A stretch of 64,000 nt of DNA from an uncultured Rhodoferax sp. (GCF_946221635.1 NZ_CAMIHB010000003.1:1-64000); one strand, 5' to 3'. Shown: positions 42,061 through 50,649, counted from the first letter of the stretch. A program made the numbers and translations. The notes: generated from the letters alone by a model not told the origin.

Positions 42061-42906
42061 ATGCATTTACCCGTTGTTGACTTCACCAGCCCGACTGCGC
42101 CACAAGAGTTCTGCAAAAGCCTGCACGAAACCGGCTTTGGCGTGCTGAAGAACCACCCGCTCAACCAGGATCTGGTCGAGGGCATCTACGCCGAATGGCT
42201 GGGCTTCTTCAAGACCGACGCCAAAAACAAGTACCCGCACGACCCGGCCAAGCACGACGGCTACTTCTCGCCCAGCGTGTCCGAGACCGCCAAGAACAAC
42301 ACCAAGAAAGACCTCAAGGAGTTCTTTCACATCTATCCCTGGGGCCGCTACCCGGCCGAGGTGAGCGACGCGGCCCAGCGCTACTACGCACAGGGTGCGG
42401 CGCTGGCAGCAACCTTGCTCAACTGGGTGGAAGAGAACTCCCCTGCCGACGTGAAGGCGCGCTACTCCATGCCGCTGCCCAAGATGATCGAGGGCAGCGA
42501 CCACACGCTCTTACGCGTGCTGCACTACCCGCCCCTGCACGGCGACGAGGAGCCTGGTGCGGTGCGCGCGGCGGCCCATGGCGACATCAACCTGCTGACC
42601 ATCCTGCCCGCGGCCACCGAACCCGGCCTGCAGGTGCTGGGCAAGGACCAGGCCTGGCACGACGTGCCCTGCGACTTCGGTCTGCTGATCGTGAACATCG
42701 GAGACATGCTGCAGGAGGCCTCGGGCCACTACTACCCCAGCACCGTGCACCGCGTGCTCAACCCGACGGGCGAGGCTGCCACCAAGTCGCGCATCTCCCT
42801 GCCCCTGTTCCTGCACCCGCGCCGCGAGGTGGTGCTATCCGAGCGTTACACCGTGGAGAAGTACTTCAACGAGCGCATGGAAGAGCTGCGCGGCAAAAAG
42901 TACTGA
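42061..42906 (+). CDS. 2-oxoglutarate/Fe(II)-dependent oxygenase (isopenicillin-N-synthase-like)
   Basis: A 281-residue oxygenase. Iron ligands are recognisable: His and Asp in AAHGDINLLTIL (near residue 178) and a distal His in TVHRVLNP (near residue 232), with an Arg of the RxS type in KSRISLPLFLHP that binds 2-oxoglutarate. The substrate is unknown. It follows the nucleoside hydrolase by 32 nt on the same strand, which suggests a nucleoside, base or related substrate. Confidence 0.85.
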   Translation: MHLPVVDFTSPTAPQEFCKSLHETGFGVLKNHPLNQDLVEGIYAEWLGFFKTDAKNKYPHDPAKHDGYFSPSVSETAKNNTKKDLKEFFHIYPWGRYPAEVSDAAQRYYAQGAALAATLLNWVEENSPADVKARYSMPLPKMIEGSDHTLLRVLHYPPLHGDEEPGAVRAAAHGDINLLTILPAATEPGLQVLGKDQAWHDVPCDFGLLIVNIGDMLQEASGHYYPSTVHRVLNPTGEAATKSRISLPLFLHPRREVVLSERYTVEKYFNERMEELRGKKY

Positions 42907-42937
42907 GCATCCGCCCCCGCGCACTGGAAGCCGGCAC

Positions 42938-44083
42938 CTAGATCTGTGCCTTCAGCAGGTACGCGGCCTTTTTGTCCAGATCGGCGTCCGTGTCGGAAAA
43001 GGCAATGGCAATGGCTTCGAAGGTGTCCTGCAGGTCCAGGAAAGCGTCCACCATGTCTGGATCGAAATGGCGGCCACGGGTCTGCGCAATGATGCGCACC
43101 GCCTCGGCATGGGGCATGGTGGGCTTGTAAACCCTGCGGCTGATCAGCGCGTCGTAGACATCGGCCACCGCCATCAGACGCGCCGACACCGGAATCTGCT
43201 CGCCTGCCAGCCCTAGCGGGTAGCCGGTACCATCCCACTTCTCATGGTGGGAGTAGGCGATTTCCTTGGCGTAGGCGAAGAAATCGACATCTACGCCCAG
43301 CGTTTCCTCGGCGTGTGCAATCGCGTCGCGCCCCAGGGTGGTGTGGGTTTTCATGATCTCGAACTCCTCTTCGCTGAGTTTTCCCGGCTTGAGCAGCACG
43401 CGATCCGGCAGGCAGACCTTGCCCACATCGTGCAGGGGCGCCGATTTGAAGATCATGCCGATGTTGCGCGGACTCAGTGCAGCTGAAAACCGCGGATGGG
43501 ACGACAGCTTGCGCGCCAGGGCCCGGACATAGTGCTGGACACGGCGCAAGTGGTTTCCGGTATCGGTATCGCGTGTCTCCGCCAGGGAGGCCATGGCCAG
43601 AAGGGTCACGTCCTGAATTGCGGCAGTCTGCTGCACCCGGGCCGTGATTTCCTGCTCCACCAGCTCGGAATGCGCCGCCAGGCCCGCATGCGCCCGGCGG
43701 GCCCAGATGGCATTCGCCAGGCGCTGACGCGTCAGCGAAGGGGCGGTATCGGGACTGATCCAGTCCGCCACGCCCAAATCCATGACCAGGGCGACGACAT
43801 CCTCCCGCGGCACCCCGACGCACAGCACCGGGATAGGCCGGGTCAGGGCATCGCTACACAGGCGCTGGCACAGGGCCACGTCACTCGTGCCGCCCATTTC
43901 CAGCAAGATGGCGGCTGGGGCGGGCGTGGCCAGGACAAAAGGCAGAAGCTGAGGCCAATCAGCCACCCAGGTCAGGCCAAAACCGTCCCCCAGATGTGCC
44001 TGCATCGCCGGTACACCGGACGGTGAATTTCCCACGACCAGCACGGTCTGTCTTTGCTGCGCAGGTCCTGACACGGTATCCAT
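42938..44083 (-). CDS. HD-GYP phosphodiesterase with a degenerate receiver
   Basis: A 381-residue cytoplasmic protein. Residues 12–125 form a receiver-like domain in which the phospho-acceptor Asp is replaced by Glu (Glu62 in AILLEMGG). Residues 150–381 are an HD-GYP domain: HDVGK (218–222), HHEKWDGTGYP with GYP at 287–289, and VADVYDALISRR. HD-GYP proteins hydrolyse cyclic di-GMP and its intermediate. The start at 44083 has AGGAG nine bases upstream. Output may be locked on or controlled by partner binding. Confidence 0.9.
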   Translation of the reverse strand: MDTVSGPAQQRQTVLVVGNSPSGVPAMQAHLGDGFGLTWVADWPQLLPFVLATPAPAAILLEMGGTSDVALCQRLCSDALTRPIPVLCVGVPREDVVALVMDLGVADWISPDTAPSLTRQRLANAIWARRAHAGLAAHSELVEQEITARVQQTAAIQDVTLLAMASLAETRDTDTGNHLRRVQHYVRALARKLSSHPRFSAALSPRNIGMIFKSAPLHDVGKVCLPDRVLLKPGKLSEEEFEIMKTHTTLGRDAIAHAEETLGVDVDFFAYAKEIAYSHHEKWDGTGYPLGLAGEQIPVSARLMAVADVYDALISRRVYKPTMPHAEAVRIIAQTRGRHFDPDMVDAFLDLQDTFEAIAIAFSDTDADLDKKAAYLLKAQI

Positions 44084-44216
44084 TCCTTTTTTCTCCTGAG
44101 GCTTATCCATATTACGCGCACGGCCCCTGGCCCACAAACCCATATTCACAATGGGAATACCAACATAGCCAAAAAATAGTTCCAGTTCTATAAGGCCAAG
44201 ACTACATTGCGGGCCT

Positions 44217-45008
44217 ATGCAAGATTTGGCATTCGTGTTCGCGGGTTTTTTTGTCGGCCTGGTCGTGGGGTTGACCGGGGTAGGCGGCGGCTCGCTGATG
44301 ACCCCCATCCTGATCTTCTTCTTTGGCATCAAGCCTTATATGGCCGTGGGCACCGACCTGCTGTTTGCCGCCTTCACCAAGATGGGCGGCACCATCAAGC
44401 TGGCGCGCTCCAAGCACATCGACTGGCGCGTAGTGGCCAACTTGTCCGCCGGCAGCATTCCGGCCGCCCTCATCACCCTCTACACGCTGCACACCCTGGG
44501 TGCCACCAGCCCTGCGGTGCAGCGCGTCATGACCACCACCCTGGGTGGCGCCCTGCTGCTGACCGCCGCGGCCACGCTGTACAAGGCCCTGCGCGGGAAA
44601 ACGGCCCCCGTCGCCGTGGCGCCGGGCCAGGAAGCCGCCGCCGCCCGGCCGCGCCACTGGAGCCTGCCGCTGCTGTTCGGTGCGCTCATCGGAACGCTGG
44701 TTACACTCACGTCCGTCGGTGCGGGCGCCATTGGCGTGACCGTGCTGATGCTGCTCTACCCGCTGCTGCCGCTGCCGCGCATCGTGGCGGCGGACATTGC
44801 CTACGCCGTGCCCCTGACCCTGGTGGCCGGCATGGGCCATGCGTCGCTCGGTTCGGTGGACTGGCCCATGCTGGCCAAGCTGCTGGCGGGCTCCATTCCG
44901 GGCATCTGGGTGGGTTCCCACCTGATGTTCAAGACCCCTGAGCGCGTCATCCGTTCTTTGCTTTCCCTTCTTCTTGCCTATGCTGGCATGAAACTCATTG
45001 CACTCTGA
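44217..45008 (+). CDS. TauE/SafE-family sulfite exporter
   Basis: A 263-residue membrane protein with about eight helices, of the TauE/SafE family that exports sulfite or sulfoacetate. The two inverted halves each start with a conserved patch (VGLTGVGGGSLMTP and TSVGAGAIGVTVLM). It lies first in the sulfate assimilation operon, 2 nt before cysI, so it probably relieves excess sulfite. The AT-rich region before it, including ATAGTTCCAGTTCTATAAGG, could hold a CysB site. Confidence 0.9.
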   Translation: MQDLAFVFAGFFVGLVVGLTGVGGGSLMTPILIFFFGIKPYMAVGTDLLFAAFTKMGGTIKLARSKHIDWRVVANLSAGSIPAALITLYTLHTLGATSPAVQRVMTTTLGGALLLTAAATLYKALRGKTAPVAVAPGQEAAAARPRHWSLPLLFGALIGTLVTLTSVGAGAIGVTVLMLLYPLLPLPRIVAADIAYAVPLTLVAGMGHASLGSVDWPMLAKLLAGSIPGIWVGSHLMFKTPERVIRSLLSLLLAYAGMKLIAL

Positions 45009-45010
45009 CC

Positions 45011-46828
45011 ATGTACCAATACACCGAATTTGACCGCCAGTTCGTCCGTGCCCGCGCGGCCCAACACCGCGACCAGCTCGAACGCAACCTGGCCGGCACG
45101 CTGAGCGACGACGAGTTCCGCCCCCTGCGCCTGCAAAACGGCTGGTACATCCAGCGCTATGCGCCCATGCTGCGCGTGGCCGTGCCCTACGGCGAACTCT
45201 CCAGCGCCCAGCTGCGCGTGCTGGCCCGCATTGCCCGCGAGTACGACCACCCCAGCAAAGAGGTGTTCGACAAGGCCATCGGCACCCAGGCCACCTGGGG
45301 CACCACCCACCTGCCCGTGGGCTACGGCCACTTCACCACGCGCCAGAACGTGCAGTTCAACTGGATTCCCCTGACCAAGAGCGCCGACGTGATGGACCTG
45401 CTGGCCACCGTCAACATGCACGGCATCCAGACCAGCGGCAACTGCATCCGCAACATCACCAGCGACGAGCTGGCCGGCGTGGCGCCCGACGAGATTGCCG
45501 ACCCGCGCCCCTTTGCCGAAATCATGCGCCAGTGGAGCACGCTGCACCCCGAGTTCGCCTTCCTGCCGCGCAAGTTCAAGATCGCCATCACCGGCGCTTC
45601 TGAGGACCGCGCCGCCGTGAGCTGGCATGACGTAGGCCTGCACCTCATCAAAAATGACGCCGGCGAGCTGGGCTTCAAGGTGCTGGTGGGTGGCGGCATG
45701 GGCCGCACCCCCATCACCGGTACGGTGATCCGCGAGTTCCTGCCCTGGAACCAGATCATGAATTACCTGGAAGCCGTGGTGCGCGTCTACAACCGCTGGG
45801 GCCGCCGCGACAATCTGTACAAGGCCCGTATCAAGATCCTGGTGAAGGCCGAGGGCCAGCGCTACGTGGACGAGGTGGAAGCCGAGTACCAGGAAATCAT
45901 CACCCGCGACGGCGCGCCCCACACCATCCCGCAGGCCGAGCTGGACCGCGTTACTGCATGTTTTGTGCCTCCAGCCCTCGTGGAACGTGCGCAAGCAGCT
46001 ACCAAAACGGTAGCAATTCCGCCCGAACGCCAGAAGGACTACGACCGCTGGCTGCAGCAGAACGTGGCTTTGCACAAGAACCCCGCGCTGCGCTGCGTCA
46101 CCCTGTCCTACAAGCGCCTGGGCCAAGCCCCCGGCGACGCCGATGCCGACCAGCTCGACACCGCAGCCGCCCTGGCCGACGAGTTCAGCGCTGGTGAAGT
46201 GCGCGTGACGCACGACCAGAACCTGCTGCTGCCCTGGGTGCGCGCGGAAGACCTGCCTGCCCTGTGGGTGGCGGCCAGCCACGCTGGTCTGGCGCGCAGC
46301 AACGTACGCCTGCTGACCGACATGATTGCCTGCCCCGGCGGCGACTTCTGCGCACTGGCCAATGCCCGCTCCATCCCGATCGCCGCCGCCATCACCGAGC
46401 GCTACCAGGACATGGACGAGCTGCACGACCTGGGCGAGATCGACCTGCACATCAGCGGCTGCATCAACAGCTGCGGCCACCACCACAGCGGCCACATCGG
46501 CATCCTGGGCGTCGACAAGGACGGCAAGGAGTGGTACCAGGTGTCCCTGGGCGGTTCCGACGGTTCCGCCCTGTCCGGCGCCGCCGTAGCGGGCAAGGTG
46601 GTGGGCCCGTCCTTCACCGCACTGGAAGTACCCGGCGTCATCGAAGCGCTGCTGGACACTTTCCGCCAGCACCGCAATGGCCGCGAAACCTTTATCGACT
46701 GCGTGAAGCGCGTCGGCTTTGAGACCTTCAAGGCCGCCGCCAACAGCGCCCGCCTGGCCGACAAGCAGGAAGACCTGCACGCCATGCCCAAATCCGCCGG
46801 CTACGCCAAAGACGCCCAGGAAGCCTGA
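45011..46828 (+). CDS. cysI: Sulfite reductase hemoprotein (nitrite/sulfite reductase family)
   Basis: A 605-residue siroheme and [4Fe–4S] enzyme that reduces sulfite to sulfide. Cluster ligands are Cys441 and Cys447 (CPGGDFC) and Cys484 and Cys488 (GCINSCG). No NADPH-dependent flavoprotein CysJ is encoded nearby, so the electron donor may be ferredoxin (a ferredoxin and its reductase lie 4 kb on). Residues about 316–335 (ALVERAQAATKTVAIP) are encoded by repeat copy D, in a linker. Confidence 0.93.
   Translation: MYQYTEFDRQFVRARAAQHRDQLERNLAGTLSDDEFRPLRLQNGWYIQRYAPMLRVAVPYGELSSAQLRVLARIAREYDHPSKEVFDKAIGTQATWGTTHLPVGYGHFTTRQNVQFNWIPLTKSADVMDLLATVNMHGIQTSGNCIRNITSDELAGVAPDEIADPRPFAEIMRQWSTLHPEFAFLPRKFKIAITGASEDRAAVSWHDVGLHLIKNDAGELGFKVLVGGGMGRTPITGTVIREFLPWNQIMNYLEAVVRVYNRWGRRDNLYKARIKILVKAEGQRYVDEVEAEYQEIITRDGAPHTIPQAELDRVTACFVPPALVERAQAATKTVAIPPERQKDYDRWLQQNVALHKNPALRCVTLSYKRLGQAPGDADADQLDTAAALADEFSAGEVRVTHDQNLLLPWVRAEDLPALWVAASHAGLARSNVRLLTDMIACPGGDFCALANARSIPIAAAITERYQDMDELHDLGEIDLHISGCINSCGHHHSGHIGILGVDKDGKEWYQVSLGGSDGSALSGAAVAGKVVGPSFTALEVPGVIEALLDTFRQHRNGRETFIDCVKRVGFETFKAAANSARLADKQEDLHAMPKSAGYAKDAQEA
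45955..46017 (-). repeat. Interspersed repeat, copy D (inside cysI)
   Basis: On the minus strand TTTTGGTAGCTGCTTGCGC followed by ACGTTCCACGAGGGCTGGAG. The plus-strand cysI frame reads it as RAQAATKTVAIP, the same peptide that copy B gives HrpA. Confidence 0.75.
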
Positions 46829-46853
46829 GCCCCGGACGCAGAAAGAGAGAACA

Positions 46854-46906
46854 CTATGAAATTGATAGCTGCCAGCGCACATTCCACGGGGGCTGAGGGT
46901 GCAAAA
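46854..46906 (+). repeat. Interspersed repeat, copy E (start of DUF934 gene)
   Basis: GATAGCTGCCAGCGCA then CATTCCACGGGGGCTGAGGG. It begins at the ATG and encodes LIAASAHSTGAEGAK, a tail not expected of DUF934 proteins. Confidence 0.7.
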
Positions 46907-47245
46907 GTCCTTGAAGTTGCCAACACCGAAGATCCCCGCACGCTGGACCTGACCGGCGTGACCCGCATCGACCTGCACTTCCCCAAGTTCACCGACGGCC
47001 GCGCCTACAGCCAGGCCTTCCTGCTGCGCCGCCGCCTGGGCTTTACCGGCGAAATTCGCGCCACAGGCGATGTGCTGATCGACCAGCTGGTACAGATGGA
47101 GCGCACGGGCTTTGACGTGGCGGTGCTGCGCGAAGACCAGAATATCGACTTCGCCCAGCGCCAGTTCGACCGCTACCGAGGCTTCTACCAGGGCGATGCC
47201 GTCACCGTGCAACCCGTGTTCGCACGCGAAGGAGCTGCCGCATGA
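46856..47245 (+). CDS. DUF934 protein of the sulfate assimilation operon
   Basis: A 129-residue DUF934 protein. It nearly always sits next to the CysI-type sulfite reductase and CysH in proteobacteria, and is therefore thought to help sulfite or siroheme enzyme function, without biochemical proof. Core residues: RIDLHFPKFTDGRAYSQAFLLRRR and DVLIDQLVQMERTGFDV. Its first ~20 residues come from repeat copy E. The stop overlaps the cysH start (ATGA). Confidence 0.9.
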   Translation: MKLIAASAHSTGAEGAKVLEVANTEDPRTLDLTGVTRIDLHFPKFTDGRAYSQAFLLRRRLGFTGEIRATGDVLIDQLVQMERTGFDVAVLREDQNIDFAQRQFDRYRGFYQGDAVTVQPVFAREGAAA

Positions 47246-47865
47246 GCGCCATCGATCTCGCCAAAGTCAACGCCGAACTGGGCCGTGATGCCCAGGGCCT
47301 GGTGGAATGGGCCATTGGCCTGGGCCAGAGCCCCATCGTCACCACCAATTTCCGCCCCTTCGAGGCCGTCATCCTGCACATGGTGACCCGTGTGAAGCCC
47401 GATGTACCCGTGGTCTGGATGGACAACGGCTACAACACCGAAGCCACCTACCGCTATGCCGACGAGGTGACCAAGCAGTTGGGCCTGAACCTGAAGATCT
47501 ACCTGCCGCTGCGCACCCGCGCCCACCGCGAAGCCGTGGAAGGGCCGCTGCCCGGCCTGGACGATCCGCGCCACGCCGCTTTCACCGAAGAAGTGAAGCT
47601 GGAGCCCTTTGCCCGCGCCCTGCGCGAGACCGCGCCCAAAGTCTGGTTCACGGCGCTGCGCGCTACCGATAGCGCCGTGCGCGCCCAGATGGACCCGGTC
47701 AGCATCAACCCGGACGGCCTGATCAAGGTGGCGCCGCTGCTGCACTGGTCGTCCAAGGAGCTGTACCAGTACTGCGAGCTGCACGGCCTGCCCAACAATT
47801 TCGACTACGTGGACCCGACCAAGGGCGAAGAGCAGCGCGAATGCGGCCTGCACATCGCCCACTGA
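47242..47865 (+). CDS. cysH: Adenylyl/phosphoadenylyl sulfate reductase
   Basis: A 207-residue CysH protein of the PAPS reductase family. The catalytic tail ECGLH is at the C-terminus, with KGEEQRECGLHIAH. The two cysteine pairs (CC...CxxC) that hold an Fe–S cluster in APS reductases are missing: the segment where they should be reads FTEEVKLEPF. So it would be predicted PAPS-specific, yet no APS kinase gene (cysC) is in this operon and CysN is not fused to one. Confidence 0.88.
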   Translation: MSAIDLAKVNAELGRDAQGLVEWAIGLGQSPIVTTNFRPFEAVILHMVTRVKPDVPVVWMDNGYNTEATYRYADEVTKQLGLNLKIYLPLRTRAHREAVEGPLPGLDDPRHAAFTEEVKLEPFARALRETAPKVWFTALRATDSAVRAQMDPVSINPDGLIKVAPLLHWSSKELYQYCELHGLPNNFDYVDPTKGEEQRECGLHIAH

Positions 47866-47893
47866 GCCCTGGCCCACTGAAGAAGACACCGCC

Positions 47894-48826
47894 ATGAACG
47901 CCATGACAGAACCCACCCACTTTGACCGCCTCTCCAACCAGCACCTCGATGCGCTGGAAGAGGAAACCATCTTCATCCTGCGTGAAGTCGCCGCCGCCTT
48001 CGAGCGCCCGGCCCTGCTGTTCTCCGGCGGCAAGGACTCGCTGGTCATGCTCAAGTGCGCCGAAAAAGCCTTTGGCGTGGGTCGCATCCCTTACCCGCTG
48101 CTGATGATCGACACCGGCCACAACTTCCATGAAGTGACCGACTTCCGCGACTTCCGTGCCCAGGAACTGGGGGCTGAACTCATCGTGCGCAGCGTGGAAG
48201 ACTCCATGGCCCGCGGCACCGTGCGCCTGGCCCACCCCGGCGAGAGCCGCAATGTGCACCAGTCGGTCACGCTGCTCGAAGCCATCGACGAATTCCGCTT
48301 CGACGCGCTGATCGGCGGCGCCCGCCGCGACGAGGAAAAGGCCCGCGCCAAGGAGCGCATCTTCTCCCACCGCGACAGCTTCGGCCAGTGGCAGCCCAAG
48401 GCCCAGCGCCCCGAACTGTGGACCCTGTTCAACACCCGCCTGCAACCCGGCGAACACTTCCGCGTGTTCCCCATCAGCAACTGGACCGAGCTGGACGTGT
48501 GGCAGTACATCGAGCGCGAAAAGATCGCCCTGCCCTCGCTCTACTACACCCACAAGCGTGATGTGGTGGAGCGCAAGGGCCTGCTGGTGCCGGTGACCGA
48601 CCTGACGCCTGCCAAGGAAGGCGAAACGATTGAAAGCCGCGACGTGCGCTTCCGCACTGTGGGCGACATCACCTGCACCTGCCCGGTGGAAAGCCTGGCC
48701 GCGACAGCTGCCGACATCGTGATCGAGACCTTGCAGGCGGACGTGAGTGAGCGCGGCGCCACCCGCATGGACGACAAGACTTCTGAAGCTTCCATGGAGA
48801 AGCGCAAAAAGGACGGATACTTCTGA
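47894..48826 (+). CDS. cysD: Sulfate adenylyltransferase subunit 2
   Basis: A 310-residue CysD of the PP-loop ATP pyrophosphatase fold that makes APS from sulfate and ATP together with the CysN GTPase. The PP-loop is LLFSGGKDSLVML near residue 38; family marks include IGGARRDEEKARAKERIFS and WTELDVWQYIE. It stops in TGATG, overlapping the cysN start by 1 nt. Confidence 0.95.
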   Translation: MNAMTEPTHFDRLSNQHLDALEEETIFILREVAAAFERPALLFSGGKDSLVMLKCAEKAFGVGRIPYPLLMIDTGHNFHEVTDFRDFRAQELGAELIVRSVEDSMARGTVRLAHPGESRNVHQSVTLLEAIDEFRFDALIGGARRDEEKARAKERIFSHRDSFGQWQPKAQRPELWTLFNTRLQPGEHFRVFPISNWTELDVWQYIEREKIALPSLYYTHKRDVVERKGLLVPVTDLTPAKEGETIESRDVRFRTVGDITCTCPVESLAATAADIVIETLQADVSERGATRMDDKTSEASMEKRKKDGYF

Positions 48827-50199
48827 TGACCGCTACGAATACGATAGCTGCCCGCGCAACATCCACGGGGGCTGAAAGCCAAAAAGACATTGCATCTGCC
48901 CTACGCTTCATCACCTGCGGCAGCGTGGACGACGGCAAGAGCACACTGATTGGCCGCCTGCTGGTGGACAGCCGCTCGGTGCTGCAGGACCAGTTGGCCA
49001 ACGTCTCCAAGAGCGGCGAAGCCGACCTGGCGCTGTTCACCGACGGCCTGAGCGCCGAGCGCGAACAGGGCATCACGATTGACGTGGCCTACCGCTACTT
49101 CGCCACACCGACGCGCAAGTTCATCATTGGCGACGCACCGGGCCACGAACAGTACACCCGCAACATGGTCACCGCCGCCAGCAGCGCCCACGCCGCCGTG
49201 GTGCTGGTGGATGCCACCAAGCTGCAGTGGAATGTGAACGGCCTGGTGGAGCTGCTGCCGCAGACGCGCCGCCACAGCCTGCTGGTGAACCTGCTGCGCG
49301 TGCCCAGCATCATCTTCGCCGTCAACAAGCTCGACGCCCTGGGCGACGACGCTGGCCAGGCCTTCGCCAAGATCAGCGCTGCGCTGCAAACCTTTGCCGC
49401 ACAAGCCAATATCGCCGTCACCGCCACCATCCCCATGTCCGCCCTCAAGGGCCACAACGTGGTGGAAGCCACGCCCGGCTGGTGCGACTACCAGGGCCCC
49501 AGCCTGCTGGCGCTGCTGGAAACCCTGCCTGTGACCGCAGCAGAAACCGAAGTCCCCTTCTCCTTCCCCGTGCAGTGGGTGGAGAAGTTCCACAACTCGG
49601 CCGACACCAGCCAGGGCCGCCGCGTGTTCTGGGGCCGTGTAGCCACCGGCCGCGTGCAGGTGGGTGACACCATCAGCATCCTGCCCAGCGGCCAGACCGC
49701 CGTCGTGGCCCAGGTGGTCAACCACGCCCGCGTGCCCAAGGACGTGGCCGCCGGCCATGGCGCCGGCATCACTCTGGACCGCGAAGTGGACGTATCGCGC
49801 GGCGACTGGCTGCTGGCCCAAGTGACACCCGCAGCCGACCCTGCGGACGAGTTTGCCGACACGCCCAAGCCCCGCGCCTTTGTGGAGCCCAGCCGCGAAA
49901 TCAAGGCCACCGTGGCCTGGATGGACGACGAACCCCTGGTCGCCGGCCGCGTCTACCTGGCGCTGCATGGCCATCGCTGGATCAAGGCCAAGGTCAAGCG
50001 CATCGTGCACAGCCTGGACATCAACACCCTGGCCGAACACGACGCCACCGAGATTGCGCCTAACGCCATCGGCCATATCGAGCTGGCACTGCAGGAGCCC
50101 ATCGCGGCCCTGCCCTATGCCCAGAGCCGGGTTCTGGGTGCCCTGATCCTGGTGGATACCGCCAGCCACAAGACCTCGGGCGCACTGCTGCTGAATTGA
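48826..50199 (+). CDS. cysN: Sulfate adenylyltransferase subunit 1 (GTPase)
   Basis: A 457-residue translation-factor-like GTPase that drives APS synthesis by CysD. G1 is GSVDDGKSTL near residue 31, G3 DAPGHEQY, and G4 AVNKLDAL. No C-terminal APS kinase domain is fused. The first ~20 residues (TATNTIAARATSTGAESQK) come from repeat copy F and precede the usual start of the conserved domain. Confidence 0.95.
   Translation: MTATNTIAARATSTGAESQKDIASALRFITCGSVDDGKSTLIGRLLVDSRSVLQDQLANVSKSGEADLALFTDGLSAEREQGITIDVAYRYFATPTRKFIIGDAPGHEQYTRNMVTAASSAHAAVVLVDATKLQWNVNGLVELLPQTRRHSLLVNLLRVPSIIFAVNKLDALGDDAGQAFAKISAALQTFAAQANIAVTATIPMSALKGHNVVEATPGWCDYQGPSLLALLETLPVTAAETEVPFSFPVQWVEKFHNSADTSQGRRVFWGRVATGRVQVGDTISILPSGQTAVVAQVVNHARVPKDVAAGHGAGITLDREVDVSRGDWLLAQVTPAADPADEFADTPKPRAFVEPSREIKATVAWMDDEPLVAGRVYLALHGHRWIKAKVKRIVHSLDINTLAEHDATEIAPNAIGHIELALQEPIAALPYAQSRVLGALILVDTASHKTSGALLLN
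48832..48886 (+). repeat. Interspersed repeat, copy F (start of cysN)
   Basis: GATAGCTGCCCGCGCA then ACATCCACGGGGGCTGAAAGCC begins six bases into cysN. It encodes TIAARATSTGAES, similar to the tail that copy E gives the DUF934 protein. Confidence 0.7.
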
Positions 50200-50307
50200 T
50201 GCAACACAAGGAAGATGCCCCTGTGACACGGGGCGTCCCCAAAACCCAATAAAATCAAGGGCTTGGCATTTCACTGCCACATTCACTACCCAAAGCCGCC
50301 AAACAAC

Positions 50308-50637
50308 ATGACACACATCGTCACCGAAGCCTGTATCAAGTGCAAATACACCGACTGCGTGGACGTGTGCCCCGTGGACTGCTTCCGCGAAGGCCCCAAC
50401 TTCCTCACCATCGACCCCGATGAGTGCATCGACTGCGCCGTCTGCATTCCCGAGTGCCCGGCCAATGCCATCTACGCCGAAGAAGACGCGCCCAAGGACC
50501 AGCAGCACATGATTGCGCTGAATGCCGAACTGGCCAAGCTGCCAGGCTGGAAGAGCATCACCAAGCGCAAGGCCCCCTTGCCGGACGCCGACGACTGGAA
50601 AGACAAGACCGGCAAGCTGCCGGAACTGCTGCGCTGA
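50308..50637 (+). CDS. fdxA: 7Fe-8S ferredoxin FdxA
   Basis: A 109-residue FdxA-type ferredoxin. Cluster cysteines are in CIKCKYTDCVDVCPVDC and CIDCAVCIPECP, with the intermediate Asp-rich region DPDECIDC. The start at 50308 (MTHIVTEACIK) matches the family. It lies 108 nt after cysN and 12 nt before the ferredoxin reductase gene, making a donor route for ferredoxin-dependent sulfite reductase plausible. Confidence 0.93.
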   Translation: MTHIVTEACIKCKYTDCVDVCPVDCFREGPNFLTIDPDECIDCAVCIPECPANAIYAEEDAPKDQQHMIALNAELAKLPGWKSITKRKAPLPDADDWKDKTGKLPELLR

Positions 50638-50649
50638 GCGCCCCACGGC

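Noticed and set aside
44978..47212. Minus-strand frame of 744 codons opposite cysI and DUF934
   Set aside because: Antisense to cysI with conserved cluster ligands; composition (Gly/His/Val-rich) is that of an antisense shadow in high-GC DNA.
50200..50307. Possible riboswitch or terminator after cysN
   Set aside because: A GCCCC/GGGGC stem is present, but no U-run follows and no known riboswitch pattern is recognisable; it may be just a hairpin.
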